NCBI GenBank assembly: GCA_028713675.1
Contig: JAQTNV010000001.1
Coordinates: forward strand, 186,001-250,000
Direction of reading: 5' to 3'
DNA length: 64,000 nt
Origin: a bacterium
Lineage (GTDB): Bacteria; Desulfobacterota; JAPLJL01
Position 1 is the stretch's first letter, and every line of letters starts with the position of its first letter. Positions 42,330 to 50,548 of the stretch are shown piece by piece. The notes beneath the pieces were generated by a model that was not told the DNA's origin, did no database searches, and saw only the letters and a program-made list of their open reading frames with translations. The translations under genes were made by a program, and so were the position numbers.

Positions 42330-43513
42330 ATCATACGGGTGGACGGTTGTTCAGCCGGGAGGAAGTCCGTTCCATATTCGGAACCAGCTCGGTCTTCGCG
42401 CTCCGGATGCTGGGGATGGCCATGGTTCTCCCGGTCTTTACCATTTTCTCCAATCAGCTTTACGGGGCCAACCATTTCCTTTCCGGCCTGGCCCTGGGAG
42501 CCTACGGCCTGACCCAGGCCGCGACCCAGGTGCCCATGGGCCGCTGGAGTGACCGCCTGGGGCGCAAGCCGGTGGTGCTCTTATGCCTGTCCCTTTTCTG
42601 CGGCGGCAGCGTCCTGGCCGCCCTGGCCCACAATATTTATCTCCTGATTTTTGCCCGCCTCCTCCAGGGAACCGGGGCCATCTCATCCGTAGCCTACGCC
42701 TGGATCGCCGACACGATCGGGGCGGACCGGCGCAGCCGAGCCATCGCTTACATCGGGATGGGCATCGGAATTTCCCTGGCCTTCGGCCTGATCGTGGGGC
42801 CGATCGTCGGGGGTATTTTCGGCCTGCGCTCGCTTTTCTGGATCTGCGCATTCACCTCGTTCCTCTCAATTCTCTACATGATTTTTTTCATGGAAAACCC
42901 GCCGCGCAAGGAGCCCCACCGGGATATTGATTTTGACACCACCCAGTTCCGCTCGGTCCTCGGCAACCGGGACCTCTGGGCCCTTTATCTCTGCGGATTT
43001 TTAAGTTATTCCACCCTGACCGCGGTTTTTTTCATGCTCCCGCTCCTCCTGAAAAACTACCTGGAACCGGTGAACTACTGGATGCTCCTGCTCCCGATTG
43101 CCATTCTGGGAATGGTGACAATGATCACCAGCTCGCACCTGGCCGACCAGGGAAAGACCCGGATCGTCCTGGTCGTGGGATTCCTCCTGGTTGTCTACAC
43201 CGGGACCTCGCTGATTTACAGCGCTTCTTACCTGGTCGTCTACTTGGCCATTTTCGCCTACTATATCGGCTATTCCATTCTCGAACCCATCCTGGCCACC
43301 GCTGTGACGAAATTCGCCCGCCCCGATATCCGCGGGACCACCGTGGGGATCTTCAACATGTTCCAGGCCATCGGAAACTTTTTCGGGGGCGTCCTGGCCG
43401 GGGGGCTCTACCTGCTCCACCGGGACCTCCTCTTCGGCGCCATCGCCTTTATCGGGTTTCTGGGGCTGATCGCGATCCTCTCCCTCCGGCTCAAGCACAA
43501 GCCTGGTTTTTAA
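42326..43513 (+). CDS. MFS transporter (12-TM)
   Basis: A 395-residue transporter with motif A GRWSDRLGRKPVVLL between helices 2 and 3 and RLLQGTGAISSVAYAWIAD in helix 4. GLIVGPIVGGIFG (motif C region) suggests an exporter-type MFS of the sugar-efflux or multidrug group. The second half has a degraded motif A (SHLADQGKTRIVL). It lacks a Shine-Dalgarno sequence and may be coupled to the six-codon reading frame that ends at its start. It faces away from argS, so the gap of about 100 bp probably carries two divergent promoters. The substrate is unknown. Confidence 0.88.
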   Translation: MNHTGGRLFSREEVRSIFGTSSVFALRMLGMAMVLPVFTIFSNQLYGANHFLSGLALGAYGLTQAATQVPMGRWSDRLGRKPVVLLCLSLFCGGSVLAALAHNIYLLIFARLLQGTGAISSVAYAWIADTIGADRRSRAIAYIGMGIGISLAFGLIVGPIVGGIFGLRSLFWICAFTSFLSILYMIFFMENPPRKEPHRDIDFDTTQFRSVLGNRDLWALYLCGFLSYSTLTAVFFMLPLLLKNYLEPVNYWMLLLPIAILGMVTMITSSHLADQGKTRIVLVVGFLLVVYTGTSLIYSASYLVVYLAIFAYYIGYSILEPILATAVTKFARPDIRGTTVGIFNMFQAIGNFFGGVLAGGLYLLHRDLLFGAIAFIGFLGLIAILSLRLKHKPGF

Positions 43514-43624
43514 ACTCGAGCTGGTATAGGTTATTAATAAATCCCAATTACCAAGCTCCAATTACCAAACAGATGTAAAATAATAGATGTTCTTTTTTAG
43601 CCGAGGGGAGGAGGTGACCAGGCT

Positions 43625-44437
43625 ATGATCAGAAATCCTGTCGTCGCCAATCAATTTTATCCCGGAAAGCCGGAGGCCCTGACCCGGGAACTGAAAACCC
43701 TGGTCGAACCCGCGGATAAAAAGGCGAAAAAAGAACCCGCCCTGGGGATCGTGGTCCCGCACGCCGGGTATGTCTATTCGGGGCGGGTGGCCGGGCAGGT
43801 TTATTCCCGGATCGAGGTTCCCCCCGCGGCCGTCATCCTGGGCCCCAACCACACCGGCCAGGGAAGCCCCGCATCCCTTTTTGCCGAGGGGGAATGGCGG
43901 ATGCCCCTGGGCCCCGTCCGGATCGACCGGGAGCTGGCGCAGAAAATCCTTTCCCATTCCCGTCTCCTGACCCCCGATCCCCGGGCCCATCAGCAGGAGC
44001 ACTCCCTGGAGGTCCAGGTTCCGTTTCTCCAGTACTTCAATCCCGGGATCGCCATTGTCCCCATCTGCCTGGGCTGGCTGGATTACGAGGAATGCCGGGA
44101 AATCGGCCAGGCCCTGGCCCGGGCCCTGGAGGGCCTGGAACCCCGCCCCTTGATCGTCGCCAGTTCGGATATGACCCATTACGAAACCCAGAAATCCGCG
44201 GAGAAAAAAGATAAGACGGCGATCGACAAAATCCTCAAACTCGACCCTGAAGGTCTGCTCAACGTGGTGGAAAGAGACAACATTTCCATGTGCGGGGTCA
44301 TCCCCACCACCGTCATGCTGATCGCGGCCCTGGCCATGGGGGCGAAAAAAGCCGAGCTCGTGGTTTACGCCAACTCGGGGGACGTGAGCGGGGATTACGC
44401 CAAGGTGGTCGGCTACGCCGGGTTAATAGTCGCATAG
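43625..44437 (+). CDS. MEMO1-family protein (AmmeMemoRadiSam B)
   Basis: A 270-residue protein of the MEMO/dioxygenase-like fold. Metal-binding residues match MEMO1: His46 (VPHAGYVYSG), His76 (LGPNHTGQG) and Cys223 (ISMCGVIPTT), with His126 in QQEHSLEVQVPFLQYF and SSDMTHYE also conserved. Bacterial copies usually sit beside the AmrA and AmrS (AMMECR1, radical SAM) genes; neither is in this window. GGAGGAGG precedes the ATG. The biochemical role in bacteria is still unclear. Confidence 0.92.
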   Translation: MIRNPVVANQFYPGKPEALTRELKTLVEPADKKAKKEPALGIVVPHAGYVYSGRVAGQVYSRIEVPPAAVILGPNHTGQGSPASLFAEGEWRMPLGPVRIDRELAQKILSHSRLLTPDPRAHQQEHSLEVQVPFLQYFNPGIAIVPICLGWLDYEECREIGQALARALEGLEPRPLIVASSDMTHYETQKSAEKKDKTAIDKILKLDPEGLLNVVERDNISMCGVIPTTVMLIAALAMGAKKAELVVYANSGDVSGDYAKVVGYAGLIVA

Positions 44438-44640
44438 AACAAAGAGCATAGAGCATAGGGCATAGAGCTAAGAGCAAAGAGCTAAGAACTTCGAATACAT
44501 TGTGTCTATTGTGTCATCGTGTCTATTGTGTTCTTTGTGTCCCTTTAGACACTATGGACACCACGAACACTAAGAACCCGATAGACTTTTTTTCTTGCTC
44601 TATGCCCTATGCCCTATACGCTTTGCGCTCTGCTTTTTGC
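44438..44640. repeat. Heptad tracts flanking inverted nonamer arrays
   Basis: 44437-44490 is a nearly perfect heptad array (AGAGCAT, AGGGCAT, AGAGCTA, AGAGCAA). 44497-44545 is a 9-bp array (ATTGTGTCT type) followed by its inverse (GACACTATG type) at 44546-44577. 44597-44640 returns to heptads on the other strand (CCCTATG). The order is a large imperfect inverted repeat centred near 44545. Confidence 0.8.
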
Positions 44641-44648
44641 GAAAAAGG

Positions 44649-44677
44649 TTGACATCTTCCGATAAATTATTTAATTT
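44649..44677 (+). promoter_or_regulatory. Candidate promoter for BKACE-AACS operon
   Basis: TTGACA (44649-44654), 17-bp spacer and TAATTT (44672-44677) precede the gene by about 40 bases. The -35 is perfect and the -10 weak (3 of 6). Confidence 0.5.
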
Positions 44678-44716
44678 GCATGCGAAACAATTTAAATCTT
44701 TAAAAGAGGAGGAATC

Positions 44717-45580
44717 ATGGGGTTAGAGAACAAATGCATCGTTACCTGCGCCATGGCGGGAGCCGCTACCCGCAAACAACAGAATGAGGCCGTGCCTTAC
44801 GGGATCAAGGAAACCATTGATGCCGCGGTAGAGTGCTACAAGGCGGGCGCCGCCATCGTCCACATCCATGTCCGGGACGAGAACGGCATCCCCAGCAACG
44901 ACCCGAACTATATTAAGCCGGTGGTCCAGGGGATCAGGGAAAAATGCCCGGTCCTGGTTAATCTCTCCACCGCCATCCGCCCGGGCCTGGCCCCGGAGGA
45001 AAGAATCACCGTGGTTACCGACGGCAAACCCGACATGGCCTCCCTGAACTGCGGGACCATGGATTTCGGCCTGGCCAACTGGGAGGCCGGAACCGTGGCC
45101 GCCATCATCTTCGACAATTCCTTCGATACCATGATCATGTTCAACGACAAAATGAAGGAAGTCGGCTGCAAGCCGGAGCTCGAGGTTTACGACAACGCGA
45201 TGGTGGACAACATCAAGCTGATCCGGAAACAGGGGATCTTCGAGGAGCCCCTCCACTTCCAGTTCGTCTTCGGGATTGCCGGCGGCGTTCTGCTCGATCC
45301 CTCCAGTTTCGCCGACTTCGTCCAGCGGATTCCCAAGGGTTCCACCTGGTCGGCCTGCGGAGCCGGCCCTAACTCCTTCAAATCGGCCTACCTCGGCTCG
45401 ATTTTCGGGGGAAATGTCCGGGTCGGCCTGGAAGACAATATCTACATCTCCGGTAAGACCCTGGCGAAGAGCAACGCCCAGCTGGTCGAGAAAGCGGTCA
45501 AGATCGTCCAGATGGCCGACCGCGAACCGGCCACCCCGGAAGAAGCCCGGCAGATCCTGAGTCTGCCCAAGAGAAAATAA
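44717..45580 (+). CDS. Beta-keto acid cleavage enzyme (BKACE, DUF849)
   Basis: A 287-residue TIM-barrel protein. The zinc-binding motif is IVHIHVRD (His49, His51), with NLSTAI, DMASLNCGTMDFG and the C-terminal GGNVRVGLEDNIYI containing the conserved glutamate ligand. BKACE enzymes condense a beta-keto acid with acetyl-CoA and release acetoacetate plus a new acyl-CoA; Kce of lysine fermentation is the best-known member. The Shine-Dalgarno sequence GAGGAGG precedes ATG44717. The gene after it, acetoacetyl-CoA synthetase, would capture the acetoacetate. Which keto acid is used cannot be predicted; no lysine-fermentation genes are nearby. Confidence 0.93.
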   Translation: MGLENKCIVTCAMAGAATRKQQNEAVPYGIKETIDAAVECYKAGAAIVHIHVRDENGIPSNDPNYIKPVVQGIREKCPVLVNLSTAIRPGLAPEERITVVTDGKPDMASLNCGTMDFGLANWEAGTVAAIIFDNSFDTMIMFNDKMKEVGCKPELEVYDNAMVDNIKLIRKQGIFEEPLHFQFVFGIAGGVLLDPSSFADFVQRIPKGSTWSACGAGPNSFKSAYLGSIFGGNVRVGLEDNIYISGKTLAKSNAQLVEKAVKIVQMADREPATPEEARQILSLPKRK

Positions 45581-45597
45581 GGCTGATCATCTGAATT

Positions 45598-45652
45598 GAT
45601 TGGGTGCTGGGTGCTGGGTGTTGGGTGTTAGGAGTTAGAAGTTAGGAGGACA
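45598..45652. repeat. Heptad tract supplying a Shine-Dalgarno
   Basis: Units TGGGTGC, TGGGTGT, TAGGAGT and TAGAAGT end in TTAGGAGGACATTA just before ATG45656, so the last unit acts as ribosome-binding site of the acetoacetyl-CoA synthetase. Confidence 0.75.
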
Positions 45653-45655
45653 TTA

Positions 45656-47623
45656 ATGAGAAAGCCCCTTTGGGAACCTTCGGCGGAAAGAAAAAAACAG
45701 GCCAATATCACCAGGTTCATCGAACTGGTCAACAAGAAACACGGCCTCAAGATCAAATCCTATTCCGAACTCCATAAGTGGTCGGTCGAAAGCATCCAGG
45801 ATTTCTGGGCCGCGGTCTGGGAATTCGTGGACATCAAGGCCTCCCAGAAATACACGAAGGTGGTGGAAGACCTTTCCGTTTTTCCTGGGACCAAATGGTT
45901 TCCGGGCGCCAAGCTCAACTTCGCCGAGAACCTGCTCCGTTACAAGGACGACCGCCTGGCCTTTGTTTTCAACGGCGAAGGCCAGAAATCCAAGAAACTG
46001 ACCTATGCCGAGCTCAATGATCTGGTGGCCCGCCTGGCCAAGTCCCTTCGGGACCTAGGCATCAAACCGGGCGACCGGGTAGTGGGCTACATGCCCAACA
46101 TGATCGAGACCGCCGTGGGGATGCTGGCCGCCACCGCGATCGGCGCCACCTGGTCTTCCTGCGCCACCGACATCGGACCTTCCGCGGCCCTCGACCGGCT
46201 CGGGCAGGTCGAGCCCAAGGTCCTGATCACCGTCAATGGCTATTTCTACAAGGGCAAGGATTTTAATACCCTGGCCAACGCCGCCGAGATCGCCAAGGGC
46301 CTCCCCTCGCTCAAGAAGGTCGTCATCGTGTCCTACACCCAGGACAAGCCGGATATCAGCTCCGTTCCCAACTCGGTCCACTTCCAGGATTTTCTGGCCA
46401 AGGACAATTACCTCCCGATAAAATTCGAGCAGCTGCCCTTCGACCATCCGGTGTTCATCATGTTTTCCTCCGGCACCACCGGCAAGCCCAAGTGCATGGT
46501 CCAGGGCGCGGGCGGGATCCTGATCAACCACCAGAAGGAACTGATCATCCACAGCGACCTCAAGCGGGAAGATAAAATCTTTTACATCACCACCTGCAGC
46601 TGGATGATGTGGAACTGGCTCCTCTCCTCCCTGGCCGGCGGGGCCACGATCCTGCTCTACGACGGCAACCCCATGCACCCCGACCCCGGGGCGATGTGGA
46701 AGCTGGTCCAGGATGAGAAGGTCACCATCTTCGGCCTTTCCGCCAGCTATGTGAATTTCCTCCGGAGCCAGAACCTGGAACCGGGAAAGAAATACGATCT
46801 CTCCGCCCTCAAGGAGATTTCCCAGACCGGTTCGCCCCTCTCGGCCGAGGGGTTCGCCTGGGTTTACGAAGCCGTGAAAAAGGACCTGCATTTCAACTCG
46901 ATCGCGGGCGGCACCGATATCAACGGCTGCTTCGCCATCGGGAGCCCGATCCAGCCGGTCTACGCGGGTGAACTTCAGTCCGCGGGCCTGGGGATGAAGG
47001 TCAATTCTTACAATGAAAAAGGCCAGCAGGTTCACGACCAGGAGATGGAACTGGTCTGCGAGGCCCCGGCCCCCCCGATGCCGCTTTATTTCTGGAATGA
47101 CCCGAAAATGGAAAAATACATGGACGCCTATTTCCGATTCTACAAGGATAAGCGGGTCTGGCGGCACGGCGATTATGTCTTCATCCACAGCGACACCGGC
47201 GGGATCACCTTCTGCGGACGGTCGGACGCGGTCCTGAAACCTTCCGGAGTCCGGATCGGCACCGCCGAAATCTACAACACCGTGGAGGCGCTCACGGAAA
47301 TCGCCGACAGCCTGGCCATCGGGCAGGACTTCCAGGGCGACCAGCGGGTCCTCCTCTTCGTCAAGCTCGCCCCGGGGGCCAAGCTCGACGACGCGCTGAT
47401 GAAAAAGATCAACAAGACCCTGCGCGACAACGCCTCGCCCCGGCATGTCCCGTCCAGGATCATCGAGGTCCCGGACATCCCCTACACCCTGAACATGAAA
47501 AAGGTGGAAAGCTCCATCACCAACATCGTCAACGGCCGGCCGGTCACGAACCGCGACGCCCTCTCCAATCCCCAGTGCCTGGATTTCTACGAAAAGATCC
47601 TTCCGGATCTGCAGAAGAAATAA
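45656..47623 (+). CDS. aacS: Acetoacetyl-CoA synthetase
   Basis: A 655-residue adenylate-forming ligase; length and opening (PLWEPSAERKKQANITRFIELV) fit acetoacetate--CoA ligase rather than acetyl-CoA synthetase. Motifs are FMFSSGTTGKPKCMVQGAGG (P-loop), FNSIAGGTDINGCFAIG, WRHGDYVFIHSDTGGITFCGRSDAVLKPSGVRIGTAEIY and the C-terminal catalytic lysine region YTLNMKKVESSITNIVNG. It converts acetoacetate, ATP and CoA to acetoacetyl-CoA, which a thiolase could split to two acetyl-CoA. It is in one unit with BKACE. A copy of its last 15 codons is found at 49360-49407. Confidence 0.94.
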   Translation: MRKPLWEPSAERKKQANITRFIELVNKKHGLKIKSYSELHKWSVESIQDFWAAVWEFVDIKASQKYTKVVEDLSVFPGTKWFPGAKLNFAENLLRYKDDRLAFVFNGEGQKSKKLTYAELNDLVARLAKSLRDLGIKPGDRVVGYMPNMIETAVGMLAATAIGATWSSCATDIGPSAALDRLGQVEPKVLITVNGYFYKGKDFNTLANAAEIAKGLPSLKKVVIVSYTQDKPDISSVPNSVHFQDFLAKDNYLPIKFEQLPFDHPVFIMFSSGTTGKPKCMVQGAGGILINHQKELIIHSDLKREDKIFYITTCSWMMWNWLLSSLAGGATILLYDGNPMHPDPGAMWKLVQDEKVTIFGLSASYVNFLRSQNLEPGKKYDLSALKEISQTGSPLSAEGFAWVYEAVKKDLHFNSIAGGTDINGCFAIGSPIQPVYAGELQSAGLGMKVNSYNEKGQQVHDQEMELVCEAPAPPMPLYFWNDPKMEKYMDAYFRFYKDKRVWRHGDYVFIHSDTGGITFCGRSDAVLKPSGVRIGTAEIYNTVEALTEIADSLAIGQDFQGDQRVLLFVKLAPGAKLDDALMKKINKTLRDNASPRHVPSRIIEVPDIPYTLNMKKVESSITNIVNGRPVTNRDALSNPQCLDFYEKILPDLQKK

Positions 47624-47653
47624 ATTTCCTGGAATTATTCTTCCACATAAACT

Positions 47654-47687
47654 AAAAGGGGTTCGATCAGTATCGAACCCCTTTTTT
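47654..47687 (+). terminator. Rho-independent terminator of BKACE-AACS operon
   Basis: A 13-bp perfect stem AAAGGGGTTCGAT / ATCGAACCCCTTT with a 4-base loop is followed by a T-run, 31 bases after the AACS stop. Variants of the same hairpin occur at about 47966-47995 and 49461-49495. Confidence 0.9.
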
Positions 47688-48559
47688 CTGGTATTCGTGT
47701 AGTTGCCCGATTTATCGGGCTATTTTAAAACCGCCGATGAATCGGCAAACTACATTTTCTTTGGGGAGGCTCTCCGCAGCCTCCCTTTCTTTTTTGGACT
47801 GCATCAGCTTGTTTATCCTGAGCTCTGTCGAAGGACTGATGCATTGCAATAGCAATCCTTCGCTTCGCTCGAGGACAAGGCTATTGCGCTCCATAAAAAC
47901 ATATGTCATTGCGAGGATCCCGACGTTACATCGGGAGACGCTTGCCCTGTAAGGGAAGCAATCTCAAGGGGTTCGATGCAAGTCGAGCCCCTTTTCTTTT
48001 ATTCGTCATTCCGGCGACTTGTCCCGAGTCTATTCGAGGGAAAGCCAGAATCCAGAAATATCAATAAATTCTTGAACTAATTCTTTTCGTAGGGGAGGCT
48101 CTCCCTGGCCGACGCGAGCGTCAGCTCGGGCAGGCCGCAGCCTCCCCTCCTTTTTTAGACCGCATCAACTCCGTATTGTAGGGGAGGGCCTCGCGCCCTC
48201 CCGCATTTGGGCGGGGATCCTTCGACTTCACTCAGGACAAGTAAACCCCGCCCCTACATTTAATTTGGACTGCATCAGCTTGTTTATCCTGAGCTCTGTC
48301 GAAGGACTGATGCATTGCAATAGCAATCCTTCGCTTCGCTCGAGGACAAGGCTATTGCGCTCCATAAAAACATATGTCATTGCGAGGATCCCGACGTTAC
48401 ATCGGGAGACGCTTGCCCTGTAAGGGAAGCAATCTCGGTCTGGATCCCGGCTTTCGCCGGGATGACAGACGGGACTCTGGATCCTGGCTTTCCCTCGAAC
48501 TTCCTCGGGATAAATCGCGGGGATGACATATTAATGAGGGGCGGATTATAATTTTTTGC
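47688..48559. repeat. Repeat cluster with 173-bp exact direct repeat
   Basis: About 870 bp without genes. 47793-47965 and 48264-48436 are identical over 173 bp and each contain the REP GTCATTGCGAG...GCAATCTC. The first copy is followed by a terminator-like GGGGTTCGAT hairpin. Other modules are GCCCGATTTATCGGGC (47705-47720), GGGAGGCTCTCCGCAGCCTCCC (47765-47786), the same hairpin with an insert at 48092-48146, the R2 repeat at 48005-48055, a composite double hairpin at 48176-48257 and CGGGATGACA repeats at 48438-48530. Short reading frames here are repeat-coded. Confidence 0.85.
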
Positions 48560-49333
48560 ATGCCGACCAACTCTAAACTTTGGAAAGAAATATCCAAACT
48601 TGCCGACTCGGCCGGAATTGATTTTATCGGTGTGGCCGATCTTTCTTCTGCGAAATCTTTTATCAAAGAACAGGGAGGGGATGTCGTTACCGGTTTTCCC
48701 CTGGCTATCTCGATCGGGATCAGGCTGCCTGACCCGATTGTCGACATGCTCCCCAAAAGATTCGATCGGGCTGTCACGGTCAATTACCGAAACCACGCGT
48801 ATGTAACCATTAACTATAGATTAGATGTTTTCACGTCTCGGCTGGCCGGGCTTATCCAGCGGGAGGGCTTCCGGGCCCTGCCGATCCCGGCGGCGGAGCG
48901 AAGCAGCGGGGATTACAATCTTTCGAATGCTAAAAAAATATCCGCAGTCTTTTCACACAAGCTCGCGGCCCATCTGGCCGGATTCGGATGGATCGGCAAG
49001 AGCTGTCTCCTGGTAACCCCTCAATACGGCCCCCGGGTCCGCTGGTCATCCGTTCTGACGAATGCCCCGTTGAAAGTGACCGGGAAACCGATAAAAAGAA
49101 AATGCGGCAAATGCCGGGAGTGCGTCGACATCTGCCCGGTTAAGGCATTTAAAGGAAGGGAGTTTGACCCAAAGGAATCAAGAGAAATGCGCTATGACGC
49201 GAAAAAGTGCCAGGACTACCATCATAAAATGGAAACCAAAATCGGCCTGCCGGTATGCGGAATGTGTTTATTCGTTTGTCCAACGGGAAGGAAATCAATA
49301 ATATCAAAAGTAAGTATCCAAACATCAAAGTAA
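48560..49333 (+). CDS. QueG-like double 4Fe-4S protein
   Basis: A 257-residue protein related to epoxyqueuosine reductase and reductive dehalogenase-like Fe-S proteins. Two cluster motifs are seen: CGKCRECVDICP (about 178-189) and CGMCLFVCP (about 233-241), plus an isolated Cys (KKCQDYHH). The middle FSHKLAAHLAGFGWIGKSCLLVTPQYGPRVRWSSVLTNAPL is typical of QueG (GWIGKNxLLI). QueG itself is longer and has an N-terminal cobalamin domain and often HEAT repeats; this copy is short, so it is a relative of unknown substrate. No Shine-Dalgarno sequence is visible. It is embedded in repeats, suggesting an accessory gene. Confidence 0.78.
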   Translation: MPTNSKLWKEISKLADSAGIDFIGVADLSSAKSFIKEQGGDVVTGFPLAISIGIRLPDPIVDMLPKRFDRAVTVNYRNHAYVTINYRLDVFTSRLAGLIQREGFRALPIPAAERSSGDYNLSNAKKISAVFSHKLAAHLAGFGWIGKSCLLVTPQYGPRVRWSSVLTNAPLKVTGKPIKRKCGKCRECVDICPVKAFKGREFDPKESREMRYDAKKCQDYHHKMETKIGLPVCGMCLFVCPTGRKSIISKVSIQTSK

Positions 49334-49359
49334 AGACCTAGCCCTGGAATTTTCCTGGT

Positions 49360-49407
49360 TGCCTGGATTTCTACGAAAAGATCCTTCCGGATCTTCAGAA
49401 AAAGTAA
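49360..49407 (+). pseudogene. Fragment: 3' end of an acetoacetyl-CoA synthetase paralogue
   Basis: The 48 bp encode CLDFYEKILPDLQKK and a stop, identical in protein to the last 15 residues of the AACS gene (47576-47623). Only three bases differ and all are third-position silent changes, so the relic came from a copy that had been under protein-level selection. The AACS terminator hairpin follows in variant form at 49461-49495, with a REP (49416-49460) inserted between. The rest of the gene copy is missing. Confidence 0.75.
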
Positions 49408-49415
49408 TCGGGAGT

Positions 49416-49495
49416 GTCATTGCGAGGAGTCCCACCAAGGCGGGACGACGAAGCAATCTCAAGAGGTTCGATCCACATCGAACCCATCTTTTCTT
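49416..49495. repeat. REP followed by terminator-like hairpin
   Basis: 49416-49460 is the REP GTCATTGCGAG...GCAATCTC with inner GTCCCACCAAGGCGGGAC; it is directly followed by AGAGGTTCGAT/ATCGAACCCAT, a decayed form of the AACS terminator. The same REP-plus-hairpin order occurs at 47905-47995. Confidence 0.75.
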
Positions 49496-49522
49496 AACAA
49501 AATAATTTTATGATTCAAGGAA

Positions 49523-50548
49523 TCATTTGTGTACTCCATTATTTTCGTTCAAAATAGTTTTGATCTCATAAATATTATAAAAATATTTATTCTTATCATA
49601 ATTTTTATCAAAAACTACTACCCCATCTTCTTTTGGGAGCCAAACTGGCGACCCGCCGTACCATGGCCATTCAAACCTGTGGCCAACAGGAGCGCTGTTA
49701 AAAACAATTGGTATAATGGTTACTAAATCACCATTTGATTTCCATATGTATAATTTATGACCATCATCATATGTAAAACTCGCGATAAACTTTCCAGTTG
49801 GCGACCATGACAAATCATGAAAATAAGTCTCACTGCGTAATAATGTTTTAAATGTTTCTAAATTATTTATTAATTGGACAACTAAATATGTTTCATTTAC
49901 TACATGATCTTCACCGAAAAAAGCATATCGGGAACCGTCTGGAGAAAAACGAGGGTAATTTACTTGGAACTCAGGGATAATATTTGTTTTATTGTTATTC
50001 GTTAATTCAACTAAAATTGCCCCCCTATCGAATTGGTTTTTATGAGAAATTATCAAATGTTCATCATAACTTATGCCGGATCCTCCAATAAATGACCCGC
50101 TTCCATTTTCTTTATATAAATGGAAGCTATTACTCTTAATATTCCAGACTCCGATATTATTATGTTCAAAATCATTTAAGTCACACACGATTCTTTTAGT
50201 ATCTAAAGGATAGATAAATACTAAACGTCCAATTTCATATTTGTCGAATTTTAATTTAGAAATATTTTTCTTTGTTTCAAAATCGACCAGAGACAAACCA
50301 ACTTGTTTATCGATAAAACACGGTACTATGGGGGGACTACCACAAAGGCTTATCATTTTAAAATAATTTAAATCTATTTGTAAAAATTTTCCGCTTTCAT
50401 CTATCATAAAATCTAATGCCTTGGCTCTGGGAATAAATATATAAACACATAGTAAAATTAAAGTTATTAAAAATAACGATTTAATCCAAAATTTGAATAA
50501 ACGGTTTTTAAAATACTTTTTCCAAAAATTAATCATATAAATGCCCAC
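49523..50548 (-). CDS. AT-rich beta-propeller (TolB/WD40-like) exported protein
   Basis: A 341-residue protein with an N-terminal membrane anchor or signal (about 20-40, WIKSLFLITLILLCVYIFI). The rest has blade-like repeats: YPRFSPDGSRYAFFGED, LSWSPTGKFIASFTYDDGHKLYIW and SPVWLPKEDGVVVFDKNY, the SPDG/SPTG turns of TolB-type propellers. No enzymatic motif is seen. Base composition is strikingly AT-rich (A/T-ending codons throughout) against the GC-rich surroundings, so it was probably acquired recently. It is bounded by repeats on both sides. The function is unknown; a periplasmic binding scaffold is plausible. Confidence 0.8.
   Translation of the reverse strand: MGIYMINFWKKYFKNRLFKFWIKSLFLITLILLCVYIFIPRAKALDFMIDESGKFLQIDLNYFKMISLCGSPPIVPCFIDKQVGLSLVDFETKKNISKLKFDKYEIGRLVFIYPLDTKRIVCDLNDFEHNNIGVWNIKSNSFHLYKENGSGSFIGGSGISYDEHLIISHKNQFDRGAILVELTNNNKTNIIPEFQVNYPRFSPDGSRYAFFGEDHVVNETYLVVQLINNLETFKTLLRSETYFHDLSWSPTGKFIASFTYDDGHKLYIWKSNGDLVTIIPIVFNSAPVGHRFEWPWYGGSPVWLPKEDGVVVFDKNYDKNKYFYNIYEIKTILNENNGVHK

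Noticed and set aside
44437-44640. CRISPR-like array
   Set aside because: Units are 7 and 9 bp with no spacers of constant length and no cas genes are present.
47712-47909. Small minus-strand frame in the repeat cluster
   Set aside because: It is coded entirely by dispersed palindromes shared with other spacers.
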